18,478 nucleotides of DNA from Dunaliella salina (lineage: Eukaryota; Chlorophyta; Chlorophyceae; Chlamydomonadales; Dunaliellaceae). The first letter of the stretch is position 1; every line of letters begins with the position of its first letter. The notes under the pieces were generated by a model. That model ran no database searches and was not told the origin of the DNA. It saw only the letters and a program-made list of their open reading frames with translations. The stretch spans positions 326,013-344,490 of the forward strand of contig MU069662.1 in assembly GCA_002284615.2 (NCBI GenBank), read 5' to 3'. The translations under genes and the position numbers were made by a program. Below, piece by piece: positions 7,806 through 17,812 of this stretch.

Positions 7806-8762
7806 ATGTCTAGAAGTACTGACAGGGGAAATGCACACATAAAAAAGCAGCAAACACATATTAAATCTGAGAAACAAAATAGGATAGACACCAGTTATGA
7901 GGGCTGGCTTCATGCCTTTGAAAGGGACATTGGGTTCTCTGATAGTGTCATCATTCAATGGCTTGCTCATAACAACCTCCAACAAACCAAGGTATATACA
8001 CTCATCAGGAATACCAGAAACATCTGTGCCTCTGTTAGCTCATGCGCCAGCCGTTGCAACTGCGAAGCTTTTCTCTGTCGCAGTCATCATCGTGCTTTTG
8101 CCATCAAAAAATTCAGAAGCACTTGGAAACTTTTAGACTCGCTTAAGAGCAGAACAGTAGACTTAGACCCATCCAGAATTCAACAGCCTTTCACAGCCTT
8201 CAAGCTCAGCATTGTTGACGCGAATGCCAGAGAGGACTTTACCTACCCTGAGCCTCCATACATGGAGAAACAAGAGAAAGCGTTTTGCTTAGCCCACTCT
8301 TTTAACATGGCTCTAGGAAAGCATATCTTTTCTGGACATGACGTTCTCTCCCACATAAAAAGAATGAACAAAACTCTCCTCAGCCGCAATCTCCAAAGAT
8401 ACATCTTTTTAAATCGCTATTATTCCCCTGGAATCGGCAATTCCAACATCATGATATATAATCATTACCTGAGTAAGATTCCCCGGAACCAAGACAAGAA
8501 GTAGATGCTCCACTGCCAAAATGACCTGGCAGCTGGTCAGATTACTATGGATCTGGTGGAAAGTATCCTTCAAACTGCCGCATACAAAGATGCAGTCATT
8601 TTGACTACAACTACTATCCATATAACACTTCAAGGGCATGCTGTCACCCTAGAGCGTAACAGGAGCAACTCCTCTCAATACGCCTATACTTGGTTCCTAC
8701 TTGACTCACATAACAACCATCCTAAAGAATTACTCACCAATGACGACTGGAACAACCTGTAA
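7806..8762 (+). pseudogene. Josephin-like (papain-fold) cysteine protease domain of the retroelement
   Basis: The first ATG after an in-frame stop at 7773 is at 7806. A Cys/His-rich stretch (CASRCNCEAFLCRSHH) lies near residues 75-100. The protease core is EKQEKAFCLAHSFNMALG with the candidate nucleophile Cys at about residue 161 (codon 8286-8288), the candidate His in QGHAVTLER (8637-8639) and the candidate Asp in WFLLDS (8703-8705). The E-x-Q...C-x2-H-x2-N signature, the H-A-V and the WFxL[ND]S ending resemble Josephin/ataxin-3 deubiquitinases (known family). Dualen elements are, to my knowledge, described with an OTU-like cysteine protease, so this is the same slot. An in-frame TAG at 8502-8504 interrupts it and the frame ends at 8762. 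Role (polyprotein cleavage or deubiquitination) is inferred. Confidence 0.65.
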
Positions 8763-10064
8763 GGTAAAATCATCATCATTGCAACAAGGCAGCGTTTGGG
8801 ACAATCTTCATCCTCAGTCTGATCTTCATTTAGCTGACAGCTCTTTCCCGTTTGATGCGAGCACTTTCAATTACGAAAATGGGATCATTGAATCATTTGA
8901 CTTACCCCAAGAGCCTATGCAAGTACCATTCATACCAGGAACTTTCAATTACGAAAATGGGATCATTGAATCATTTGACTTACCCCAAGAGCCTATGCAA
9001 GTACCATTCATACCAGGAACTCCAGAGAATGCAGCTTCCAACAACCCTGCACCTCCCTCCCAACAACATGCAAGGAACCACCAATTCAGCCCAACTGAAG
9101 TTCCTCAACAGCAAAGCACACAATCGACTGCACAAGCAAACAATCATACAGGTCTCCAGTATGCTTGGCATGACCATCTCAAAATAATTACCATGAATGT
9201 CTGCGGCCTTTTTAAAAGTAAGGAGGATGTACATGACCTTATCACCCATCATGACCCGGATATAATATACTTTCTCCCACAGGAACTAAAATTACTGGAG
9301 GGATCAAAACGCAATAATGGCTTGACCATCTTCTACAAAACTATGCCTGGTGGCACAGCTCTCACCATCACTCTGGCACAATCCTATGTGTCAAAAAAAA
9401 GTGTTGCCATTACTACCCAAGCCACTCAAGTTCAATTACAAGATAACATTGACGGAAGGATGGTGGCTGCCAAGCTCAAGACCTCAAGCAAGCCCATTCT
9501 TCTGATATCTACCTACTGGCCCTCAGGCAAAAAGTGTGCAGCCCTGGAAACAAGAAAGCACTTGGAAGAGACCCTTCAAAGCCTTCTCAACTCCTGCCAC
9601 TGCCTCCCTATTCTATTGGGTGACATGAATGCCACACTTTGTCAACATGATAGAACCTGGGGAATTTCCTACAAACAGGACAAGCTTTTCCGCAAGGAAC
9701 CTGGACATTTAGGTCAAATATGGCGCCCCGCTGCCAAACCTCAGGGGTTCACATGCACAGCCGCATTGATGACATTTTACTGCCCTCCACTATCATCAAA
9801 GCCAACAACTCCAATCTCCACTCTCAAATATTCTGCAACTCTGCTGACCAAGGCTACAAACATAGCGACCATATTCTCCTTGTTGCCAATGTCCCCCCCG
9901 ACATCCTAGGGGTCAAAATCAAAAAATATGTAGAGCCTATACCGCTACACCAAAATGAGCGCGTTCTAGTACGGCCCATAAAACCCTCAGACATTGAGAA
10001 GCTGCATTGTGCCCTCAATGATCCTTCTTATACACCTCACACCAACCATGCAAGCATTTTATAA
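8763..10064 (+). pseudogene. AP-like (APE) endonuclease domain of the retroelement
   Basis: APE domains nick target DNA to provide the 3'-OH primer. The open frame 8701-9909 carries a Gln/Pro-rich linker followed by ITMNVCGL (Asn codon 9196), DIIYFLPQEL (Glu 9283), a YWPSG loop, and LLGDMNA (Asp 9622, Asn 9628). A frameshift between about 9745 and 9765 moves the end to another frame with SRIDDILLP (Asp 9768) and SDH (9864-9872). All metal-binding and catalytic motifs of the exonuclease/endonuclease/phosphatase fold are therefore present, but split over two frames. Another frameshift near 8755 separates it from the protease frame. The linker holds a perfect 78-bp tandem duplication (8863-9018). 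Confidence 0.85.
8863..9018 (+). repeat. Perfect 78-bp in-frame tandem duplication
   Basis: 8863-8940 and 8941-9018 are identical. Each unit encodes 26 residues beginning TFNYENGIIESFDLPQ in the linker before the APE domain. The absence of differences, in an element otherwise full of mutations, points to a recent slippage event or an assembly artefact. Confidence 0.97.
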
Positions 10065-10770
10065 AATTATAAAGTAATTAGAAACACTGAACAAGGCAGC
10101 TCCCTCCCACCTGTCTGATATAGAAACTCTTGTGCTACAAAAGCTGCTTGCTTAAGACACTTTAGAGTCTCCCTGCCAGGGAAGGCATCGATAACATTAC
10201 TAACAAAATTGTTAATCTTATCAAAGAGTGCCACGAGGTAGCTTTGCAGGTGTGCACCACCAAATTGAAGCTGGTAACCTCCAAACACTTCAGAATTAGG
10301 AGGATCAGCAACCTCCGCAAATCACTCTGCAACACATTCAAACCTGTCCGCCATGTGCAATACAGGTTGCCCCAGGCCCATTTCGCCCTCACCTTTGATG
10401 AAGTCCTGGCCCTTAAGAATCATGAACCCATAGGGCCATCATCTTCGTCCAAAGCTTCTCTCACCCTGAGATAGTATCCTCTGCCCCTAACCCAAACAGC
10501 GCTCCGCCCCCTCTGCCACCATTGGAGGTCATCCTTCAAGCCCAGCATAAGAATCTCAAGGAGCAAATCAACAAATAGATAGAGTCTGACTACAGCGCCC
10601 AATGCCACATCAGAGCGTGACAACGCCAACAGAAGAAAATTGCAAAACACCCTGCCCTTGCCAATAAGGAAATCTTCAATGGCAAAAACACTGCTCCTCC
10701 TCAAGCCCAAGTACTCACAGACCCCGACACAGGCGAAGTATAAACAGAACCGCGCAAAATAGCTGGTATT
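10065..10770 (+). pseudogene. Degraded linker between APE and RT, with pre-RT segment
   Basis: No single frame stays open. Fragments continue the polyprotein in shifting frames: 10244-10474 is basic and encodes RRISNLRKSLCN and HFALTFDEVLALKNHE. About 10490-10740 encodes Pro-rich sequence, a basic helix-like stretch and DPDTGEV followed by a stop. It is judged coding in origin because it is collinear between the APE and RT modules. Several one-base shifts and stops are needed to read it. Confidence 0.6.
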
Positions 10771-12030
10771 GTGAAAAAGTTTCACACTGACGGCATGGCT
10801 GCCCCTAGCATAAAGACTGGGGTATACCTTCCTTTTGAACTCCAAGCCAAGCGCAACTACCCCTGGATGGACCGACAGTGCGAGAACCACTTCCTCCTCG
10901 ACACTCCCGTCATTAGAGCTGAAAAAGATACTCAAAGGAAAAGGAAATGGCTTCAAAACTCCATCCTAGACAGCTGCTCCTTCCAGGAATGTATCCAATC
11001 CCTCACAAATAATAAGACCCAGGATCAGACAGCATAGCCAATGAGCTACTCAAAGACCTGCCGCATGAACACAAGGAATCCATCCACAACATCTTTATCA
11101 TCATGTGGGCAACAGGGATCACCCCCAAAGCTTGGAAAAAGAGTGATACCATTCTTATCTTTAAAGAAAAAGGCCCAGAAACGGACATCACGTCCTACTA
11201 ACCCATAGGCCTGGCCAACACCCTCTATAAATGATGGAGACACCTAGTAACAACCACCCTCTATGAATATGCAGAGAGCCACTCCCTCCTGAGCTCTATG
11301 CAAGCGGGTTTCCGATAACACACGGACACCATACACCAACTCCAAAACCTGATCATGACACTTGAAGATTTCAAACTCTTTAATAAAGATGTGTATGCTC
11401 TAGTTGTAGACTTTACCTCTGCCTTCAACATAACTGACCATGACAAACTACTTTGAATCATGTATGACCTCGGCTTCCCCTTTGATGCCATTGACACAGT
11501 CAAGAACTTATACCAGGAGGCCCGCACCAGAGTCCGTCTAGCTACTGGTCAATGTTCCAAAGACATCCCCATAGAAAGGGGGACCATCCAGGGGGACACC
11601 CTCTCCCCCTTCCTCTTCCTCATATACATGGAACCGCTGCTGCGCTGGCTCCATGCTGGCGGGCGAGGCTATGAATATGAATGCCTTAACAAAATTCCAC
11701 AGACTTTGGAACAGAAAATCCAGAACAAAATCAGCAGTGGGGTATTTGCAGATGACTTCATCTGCATCACAGGCACTTATGCTAACCTGCACATTCAAGC
11801 CAAACAATTAAGCCTCTATGCTGATTGGGCCCACCTCATCATCTCTGGCTCAAAAACAAAGGTGACATGCAACCTTCCTAGCCCACAAACAATGCAAATC
11901 AGGGGAGATACGTCTGTGGCAGATTTTGCTCGTCATCACTCAAAGACAAGATACTGGTCCAGGGCAAGCCGGCTCAATTCTTTTGCACCGGAGATCCCTT
12001 TACTTACCTCGGTGCCAAAGTCACCATGAC
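10771..12030 (+). pseudogene. Non-LTR reverse transcriptase domain
   Basis: The RT copies element RNA at the nicked target. Visible motifs are NNKT followed after a one-base shift by PGSDSIANELL (motif 1/2 region, about 11008-11050), ITPKAWKKSDTILI, PIGLANTLYK, QAGFR, VDFTSAFN (motif A, Asp codon 11409), GTIQGDTLSPFLF (motif B, about 11580), FADD (motif C, Asp codons 11751 and 11754) and GSKTKV (motif D). Catalytic aspartates are all kept. Four in-frame stops interrupt the frame: TAA 11199, TGA 11232, TAA 11316, TGA 11454. The longest open part is 11460-12029. A frameshift near 11930 leads into the thumb region. The stops replace different residue types, so decay rather than a variant code is the better reading. 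Confidence 0.9.
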
Positions 12031-12908
12031 ATTAGACTGGAAACCCCAGCTTACCAAAATGAAGGAGAAACTCAATAAAAAAACTGGCTAACTTAACTTG
12101 CTCTTTTGCCACACCCTGACAAACAATGGATATCATCTGTACTGCCATCATTCCCAGCATTGCGTATGCCTTTCCAGTAAGACCTTGCACTGAGAATGGC
12201 CTTGCGTGCTGGGATGCACGTATCCTCAATACTATCAAACAGAGGCACAAGCTCTGGCAGCATATCACTGCCACAGCCATCCTACGCAAAGACAAAACTA
12301 ACTATGGCCTTGGTTGTACATCTACTGCAGTAGAAGATAATGCGAGGTGCGCAACGGCCCTCACCAGCAGCCTCAATAACACCGGCAGGCACAGCAGGGT
12401 CACCAAGTCATTACTGGAATCTCAAATCCATTAACTGAGACACTACGTACTTAGGATCATCAACCTTTATCATCAAACCTTCAGGTTGATCCTCAAGCAA
12501 TTACCCTACATGCTCCGTGTCAGGCAATACCTGAGCATCAACAACAGCACTCTTAACATCTCTTATCAAGGAGCACCCTACCTTCTCTCCAGCATCACTC
12601 CCATAGTAAAAGTACTTTCAATGCCCATGCAACCCACCCTCAAAACCTTAGCCTGTCACTGCACCTATGCTCTCATAGAAATAGGCATTAAAAGGCTCTC
12701 AGCTTTGCTGAATAATAACCGCACCCATAGTATTAACGGGAACAAACTCACGTCCCTGTTTGGCGCAAAATCAAGACCAAACATATTGTAGCCCTTAATA
12801 GACTCTCCCATACTCTCAACACTCACACTCTGACTGAGGACAGACCTGACCTCATCAGCACAACCATTCACAACCAAGACAGCTCACCCAATAAAACCCC
12901 TGCATAAT
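12031..12908 (+). pseudogene. RT thumb/connection region and post-RT linker
   Basis: The frame continues with a YLGAKVTMTLDWKPQ-type segment ending the RT palm/thumb (about 12010-12060), then 12126-12434 (TAIIPSIAYAFPVRPCTE, ILNTIKQRHKLW, YGLGCTSTAVED) and 12486-12791 (basic, Leu-rich). The AYAFP...W...I.KQRHKLW spacing is the helical region that follows the RT in this lineage. Stops and shifts occur at about 12089, 12434 and 12480. Function of this part: template RNA binding is likely but inferred. Confidence 0.65.
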
Positions 12909-13036
12909 CATGCTGCATAAACCATACAACATATACAGGAATGATGACAACAGAACATGCACCAACAGGAACTGGTCAAAGTTTTACGCAGACCATGCTT
13001 CCCCAGATCCCCCCAACCCCAACCCAGACAATGGGA

Positions 13037-13233
<197 letters not shown>

Positions 13234-13243
13234 CCAGATCCCA

Positions 13244-13317
13244 GAACTTATAGCAATCTGTCTTTGATGCTGAGGATATGGAACTTATAGCAATCTGTCT
13301 TTGATGCTGAGGATATG
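13244..13317 (+). repeat. Perfect 37-bp tandem duplication
   Basis: 13244-13280 and 13281-13317 are identical (start gaacttatagcaatctg). They lie 13 bp after the end of the (CA)n tract, so slippage associated with that unstable repeat is likely. Confidence 0.95.
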
Positions 13318-13671
13318 GAAATAGAAAATGTTCTCCCCAGCAGCCACGAGAGCCCAACCCCAAACAGTCAACCACATGCAGAAGTGCACTCATACCAAGG
13401 CAGGCGCACTCAGAAAAGAAACAATCCCCACGCGGAGCAGCCGCAAACACAAGTACATAATATACAAGCAAATCAACCCTTTTTGACGCCCCACACACAG
13501 GCCCCATCCCCGGAGCCCTCCCAGACCCCACAAATTGGAAGCAGAAGGTCCAGAGGGAGCCGATCCCCAACAACGCTTTTTGACCCTGACCCCCAACCCA
13601 TAATAACCCCTTGTCCCTCAGCTCCAAACACTTCAAGCACTGGTCTCCCCCCAATGGCACTGGAATTATAA
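13315..13671 (+). pseudogene. Pro/Ser/Gln-rich linker of the retroelement polyprotein
   Basis: A 118-codon open frame begins at an ATG at 13315, rich in Pro, Ser, Gln and Asn, with no recognisable fold (e.g. APSPEPSQTPQ, RRSRGSRSP). It sits between the microsatellite and the PHD-like module and is most simply a disordered linker. Frame-preserving composition and collinearity are the only evidence. 13672-13925 is more degraded, but VQWHPVTVKK at about 13815-13850, in a short frame, looks like the start of a conserved pre-finger segment. Confidence 0.45.
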
Positions 13672-13929
13672 ACAAAATCAGGCTGCTACATTAAGCACAG
13701 TTGAAGCTAGCAACACCATCTTCTGCTTTGACCATATTATCCTAATTATCTTGGGCTGGCAACACCTCCGGAAATATAAGAGATCTTCTCAAGAACAGGA
13801 GCAAAAACAATACAAAAGTACAATGGCACCCTGTCACGGTTAAAAAAATGGGCCTTGCCCATTTTCCAGAATGATGGGCTGAAAGTGGCCTCTTCAAAGC
13901 ATGTACCAAGAAAAACTGAAGCAGACCCG

Positions 13930-14360
13930 TGTTGCCAGCTCTGCTGGAGCCCATTAAGCAAAGGATATACACCTTTGAAAGTCAAATCCATGAAGATATG
14001 CCCACCTGTGATACCTGCCACCGCACATACCGCTGGGATTGTCTCATAGATGTCAAAGCATGCTCCCAAAATGAGCGAGAAATGGACAAACCAAATGAGC
14101 ACTGGGACTGCCCTGTGTGCACCCCGCTATCAGACTCCCAAAAAACGGAATGGATCAACTTCTCTGAAGATTACAAAATGGTCTATGTGGAATGGCATCC
14201 CAAGTGGGAAACTGCTGATATGTTACAAATGCATCCAAACTTACATGCTCATGTGCAAGCCTTTGACTCGGAGGAAATACCGGGCCAAAGAGAAGACTCC
14301 TTAGACAATGAGGTAAGCCTAGACAATCTTGTTAACCAAGGCTTCGAAGGCAACCCTTAG
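13930..14360 (+). pseudogene. PHD-like zinc finger followed by chromo-like motif
   Basis: Cysteine pairs follow a PHD layout: CQLC (13933-13944, in another frame), CDTC (14007-14018), a WDC cysteine (14040-14042) and CPVC (14109-14120). The PHD His that normally stands three residues before that Cys is Arg here (codon 14031-14033, cgc), in HRTYRWDC. About 22 codons after CPVC, VYVEWHPKWE (to 14210) resembles the core of a chromodomain strand-helix. PHD and chromo modules read histone tails (known family); here they could guide chromatin targeting, which is inference. The frame 13929-14360 is open, but a one-base shift separates the first Cys pair from the rest. Confidence 0.6.
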
Positions 14361-14497
14361 AGCCTATCTGACTCTTAATGGCTCTCAACTACCGGCTGCA
14401 CCATTTGCAAAAATGTCACCTTTGACTTCCAACCTACCAATCCCTAGACAGATATCATGCCAACATGGCAATGTGAAATTATCATTAGAAGTGTTGA
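14361..14497 (+). pseudogene. Element linker up to the B1 insertion point
   Basis: After the stop at 14358-14360 the protein continues in another frame, with TTGCTICKNVTFDFQPTNP, a stop, then DIMPTWQCEIIIRSV. It is broken exactly at the B1 insertion and continues in the same frame after 15992. Confidence 0.6.
14487..14497 (+). repeat. Target-site duplication of copy B1, left
   Basis: agaagtgttga is repeated exactly at 15982-15992. Removing 14498-15992 rejoins the host reading frame without a shift. Confidence 0.92.
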
Positions 14498-15981
14498 AAA
14501 GGAAAGAAAAGAAAAACTACGCAGGCAGTGAAAACACTCCCCACATCAATTAAGGAAAAGAGAATACCTATAGGGCCGTGGCACCATGTATCCGCTTCAC
14601 CAAGAGAAAGCAGAAGCAAGAAGTCAGTGGGGATCAGGTGGGTTACTGGCAGTAGCCCATGCCTGATCTTGTCGATGAGAGTTGAAGAAAGTTTTCTCAA
14701 TAGCGCGTCTGGTGCTGACAAGTTTGTAGGCATACAGGACAGAATGAGCATGAAGCTTCCGAGCAAGTTTGGTGGCCTTGTAAGTGTCAAGACCAAGCTC
14801 CTTTAGAGGCTCCAATATGTGTGGGGTGTAGATGACTCCTCCCACACCTAACAGGATAGTATGGAGGGTGACCTGAGCTGAGGCTCTAGAAAGATGACGA
14901 CAAAGGTCGCGGTGCTGCTGCTTAGAGGCCTCAAGCTGCACATGTGCCTGGCGCTGAGTCCTCCCTGTTTCCCCCGCGCCCCCCTGCACTTCTCAATTCA
15001 TAACGAGGATTCGACCTAGACGCTCTTTTCAGAGGAGCAACCAATAGAGCATCAGGCCGGCTGGAAGTGAGCCTGTCCTTATTAGGGAAGCAGCGTGGGA
15101 AAATATATTTAGGGAGGGTCCTATTAGTAGCACGTTCTGGGATCTGTAGGTCTTGCAAGGCAAGACGGTCTGCACTGCCAGTGTCCATGGAGGCAATACC
15201 TGCCCCAAGAGGGCCTCTGCTGATGGCTTTTAGGAGGATTCTGCTGGCAATATTATGTCGCTCAGTTACCATACCAGACATGATTGGATTTCTGCATCCT
15301 GACAAGATGTGAAGGGCACTGTCAAGTTCCCCACAGAGGGGGCATTGTAGGCTGGTGGAAATTATGAAGCACATCGCGTGTATTTGATTGAAGAGGGTAC
15401 CTGAGCGGTACTTAAAAATGTTTTGCCTCATTTTGAAAGAGAGTGTTGGCATAGTCCAGAAGGCATTAATGATATTTTTGTGGATGTTGGGGAGTAGACT
15501 CTGGTAGAAGGAGTAGTACCCTGTGTTGGTGTTGGCCTTTCCAAGTTTGTGTTTTGAGTGCACGTGCTTCCATAAAGCATCATGGAGGTTGGAGAAGTGT
15601 TTCAGCTTTACGGCAGGTGGGTTAAGGCGTCTAGAAGCATTTGCATGAGTGCAGGATGTTTCCTCAAAGGCAAGCCAGGTGGTGTCATGAAAAGGATTGC
15701 CATCAAGGGTTGCACATGGGAAGGTTATGTCTGCAAGGGTGTCGTCATTCTGAATGGCCTGATGCTTGGCAATGGCATCTGCGCATTCGTTGCCGGCAAT
15801 TCCAGCATGATATTTAACCTTAAAGAAATGAATAGAAGTAGGTGAGTTGCATATGAGCTGTATGATTAACTTGAGGATGTGGCCTTGGACATGCTGGTGA
15901 CGAAGTTCCGGGTAGAGTATTTGCTTTCTGATCTGTTCTAAAGAGCAAAGGCTGTCGGTGGCAATACAACGATATCCTAGG
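14498..15981 (-). mobile_element. 5'-truncated non-LTR retrotransposon copy B1
   Basis: The minus-strand copy begins at 15981 within RNase H and ends in a 3'UTR with the terminal ccttaattgatgt block and a TTTTC-type tail (AAAAG-like at 14498-14516). It is flanked by perfect 11-bp duplications. It belongs to a different subfamily (B) from A1 and the host element, with motifs such as HVHSKHKLGKANTNTGYY. Long open frames (350 and 121 codons) imply that it is younger than the host element it interrupts. Confidence 0.93.
14624..15981 (-). pseudogene. RNase H end, CCHC finger, damaged PD-(D/E)XK and C-terminal domain (B1)
   Basis: The open frame from 15981 to 14931 starts at CIATDSLCSLEQIRKQ (third RNase H motif), has HFFKVKYHAGIAGNECADA (final RNase H motif), then the finger CPLCGELDSALHILSGC (about 15345-15295) and SRPDALLVAPL (Asp codon 15053-15051). 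The HLIEIKFCED-type segment that holds the catalytic Glu and Lys in the other copies is missing: HVQLEASKQQH joins the two sides directly near 14935-14946, with a change of frame. The C-terminal domain then runs to TGA after SNPPDPH (LLGVGGVIYTPHILEPLKEL). The Met that opens the annotated frame at 15998 lies in the flanking duplication, not in the element. Confidence 0.82.
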
Positions 15982-15992
15982 AGAAGTGTTGA
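15982..15992 (+). repeat. Target-site duplication of copy B1, right
   Basis: This is an exact repeat of 14487-14497 at the 5' end of B1. Confidence 0.92.
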
Positions 15993-16509
15993 CCTCATGA
16001 AGGAAACTCTTCACCCGGACACAACTGATGAGGTTGTTATGCCAGCACAAATGCCATAGGTAACCACCTCTGAATGCGCCTGTATTTACAATGCCAATGG
16101 CAAGTGTGCTGGCATGCTCACTGTAGACAGGCTCGTGACCCTGCTTGAAGCCTGCAAAGCAGCCAAAAGAGCAGGCATTCATGCCACCATTCAGCCCCCT
16201 GTCCATAATTCAGCAACTGAAAACATGGGTTTGCTCTCTCGCCAAAAAGCTCAACAAAAAAACACTTTTGATCAAAGCAGAAAGGCTTTCAATGCAAACA
16301 TGTTTATTACTCCTCCCCTCATACGATCAGCCCTGCAGAAGTTGTGCATGGACTCGGTAGAGAGGTATTCCAGCCTTCTTGATTATGGAAATACCTACGA
16401 CACCTATTTCAGTTCAAACTACCGAGACCAGGTCTTTGGGGCGCACACAGACGCTCTGTGCGCTACACTGGCTTCTCCTTCTGCCATCCCCCACATGATG
16501 ATGAAATAA
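15993..16509 (+). pseudogene. Retroelement linker domain of unknown function
   Basis: The frame continues from IIRSV (before B1) as DLMKETLHPDTTDEVVMPAQ, meets a stop near 16059, then runs open through YNANGKCAGMLTVDRLVTLL and an Ala/Lys-rich helical part, to YDTYFSSNYRDQVFGAHTDAL and a stop at 16507-16509. No named domain is recognised. The position between the PHD/chromo part and RNase H suggests a structural or nucleic-acid-binding segment. The clean continuation across B1 is the best evidence that both sides are one element. Confidence 0.6.
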
Positions 16510-17072
16510 TATTTAAACTCTTGCGCCACGCAGTGCATTCCTCCCTCCAAAGCACAGGTCCAGTCGCCACCTTCATGATCCTGCCCCACCGGAGAGGCTT
16601 CAGCTGCAACGCATATACGAGCTGGCTCAAATAATACCCAGATGTTGCAAAAGTGCTTGCCAAAGTCCCTGCAAGAAAAATCCAATTCCAGACACCACAA
16701 CACTGGTTTGATACCATACCCAATCCTACCCCACCTACCTATCCTATGCAACTCATCGTTGTGTGGAACCTTAATGCCAGAGTAATGCTAGATAGCACAA
16801 ACATAGACTGGTTCCAGCTCCTCCAACAAGATAAAAAGCAAGATGCTCCAGAAGCATGTTGGCTACCCTTAGATCCAAATCCTGCAGTGCCACTGCGTGC
16901 CCACCAACACCTTGCATCAAACACTTGGAAGCAGAAATTCCAATCACTCCCCCCTGACATTCATAGCTGCTCACACAAGTGCCCTCAGGCAAGGACAGCC
17001 TTCTTCCCTGACAACTACAAAAAAATGTTCACACCTAAAATCATGGACTGGAGAGAAATGATCTATACTGAT
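16510..17072 (+). pseudogene. Linker leading into RNase H
   Basis: 16510-16650 is broken by shifts. The open frame 16653-17084 encodes KVPARKIQFQTPQHWFDTI, a hydrophobic strand (MQLIVVWNLNA) and a Pro/His-rich part, and ends with MIYTDGCY, the first RNase H motif (Asp codon 17070). The frame then shifts. I recognise no catalytic function before the YTDG motif. Confidence 0.6.
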
Positions 17073-17500
17073 GGCTGTTATTAAACATAGAGATGACGAC
17101 TCCCCACCACTTTCTGCCTCAGGTGTTTACAAACCGGGAAGGGACACAGCTCCACCCTCCCGACACTTGCAACTGCACATAAAACCCAATGGCCATGGGC
17201 CTACCAATACCATCACTAGAGCAGAACTCGTGGGTATCCCTGTGGCACTCCAACACGTGCAAACTGAAATTGCCACTGATAGTGCATCCTGCCTCTTTCA
17301 AATTTCTAATTGAACCCTTCATCCCATGCGCATGAGGCATCACCTACATGCAGAGCTCATCCATGCAATATCGACCATATGAGAACACTCCTCGCCCTAT
17401 CCATTTTTACAGAGTCAAAGCCCACTCTGGCATCACAGGAAATGAGGGGGCTGACGCTTGTGCTCGCACTGCAGCCCTCTCTCACACCAGAGATATTGCA
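17058..17500 (+). pseudogene. RNase H domain of the large retroelement
   Basis: RNase H removes the RNA strand of the RNA-DNA hybrid. All four acidic positions are visible, in three frames: Asp in YTDG (17070), Glu in TRAELVGI (17224), Asp in IATDSASCLFQI (17278) and Asp in ITGNEGADACA (17453), with the His of VKAHSG at 17423. Frameshifts lie near 17080 and between about 17310 and 17350. The Dualen lineage carries RNase H after the RT, in agreement. The motifs are intact, but the broken frame makes this copy non-functional. Confidence 0.82.
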
Positions 17501-17812
17501 CTTTCAGATGCCAGGGACCCTTTCCACAATTTTTATTGGCTTTCATTGAAGACTTCTTCCACACAAAATGATGGCATGCACCGCTCCCAAACTTTCCCGA
17601 TACACTATCTCAACAACCTGAGCGACAAACTTAAAGCACACATGCACAAGAAACACAAACTTGGCTCTGTTAACACCTCTGGCTACCATTACTAGAGATG
17701 GCAGAAGCTTAGCGATGCCACACCACCCACCACAAATGCAAACACTGAAGCTCACAACCCAATATCTCAACATGCAAACAAGGAGATAAGCAACTCCTTC
17801 TGGAAAAGCTTA
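17501..17812 (+). pseudogene. Post-RNase H region, cut by copy C3
   Basis: The frame 17348-17695 runs through NNLSDKLKAHMHKKHKLGS and TSGYHY to a TAG at 17693-17695, after which RWQKLSDA and KEISNSFWKS follow in frame. The same sequence in copy A1 has Gln at the stop position and continues directly into the zinc finger. Here it stops at about 17808-17812, where the tail of C3 begins. The finger and restriction-like endonuclease of the large element should lie beyond the window if the copy continues. Confidence 0.75.

Noticed and set aside
11199..11456. In-frame TAA/TGA codons in the RT as evidence for a variant genetic code
   Set aside because: TAA and TGA fall at positions of different residue types, frameshifts are frequent throughout, and sibling copies end cleanly at TAG or TGA after PPDPH. 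Pseudogene decay explains all of this.
13232..13250. cctccagatccca after the (CA)n tract as the C-terminal PPDPH end of another truncated copy
   Set aside because: Only about 13 bases match; no C-terminal domain precedes it and no element UTR follows.
15067..15845. Plus-strand frames opposite copy B1
   Set aside because: They are antisense shadows of the RNase H/finger/endonuclease frame.
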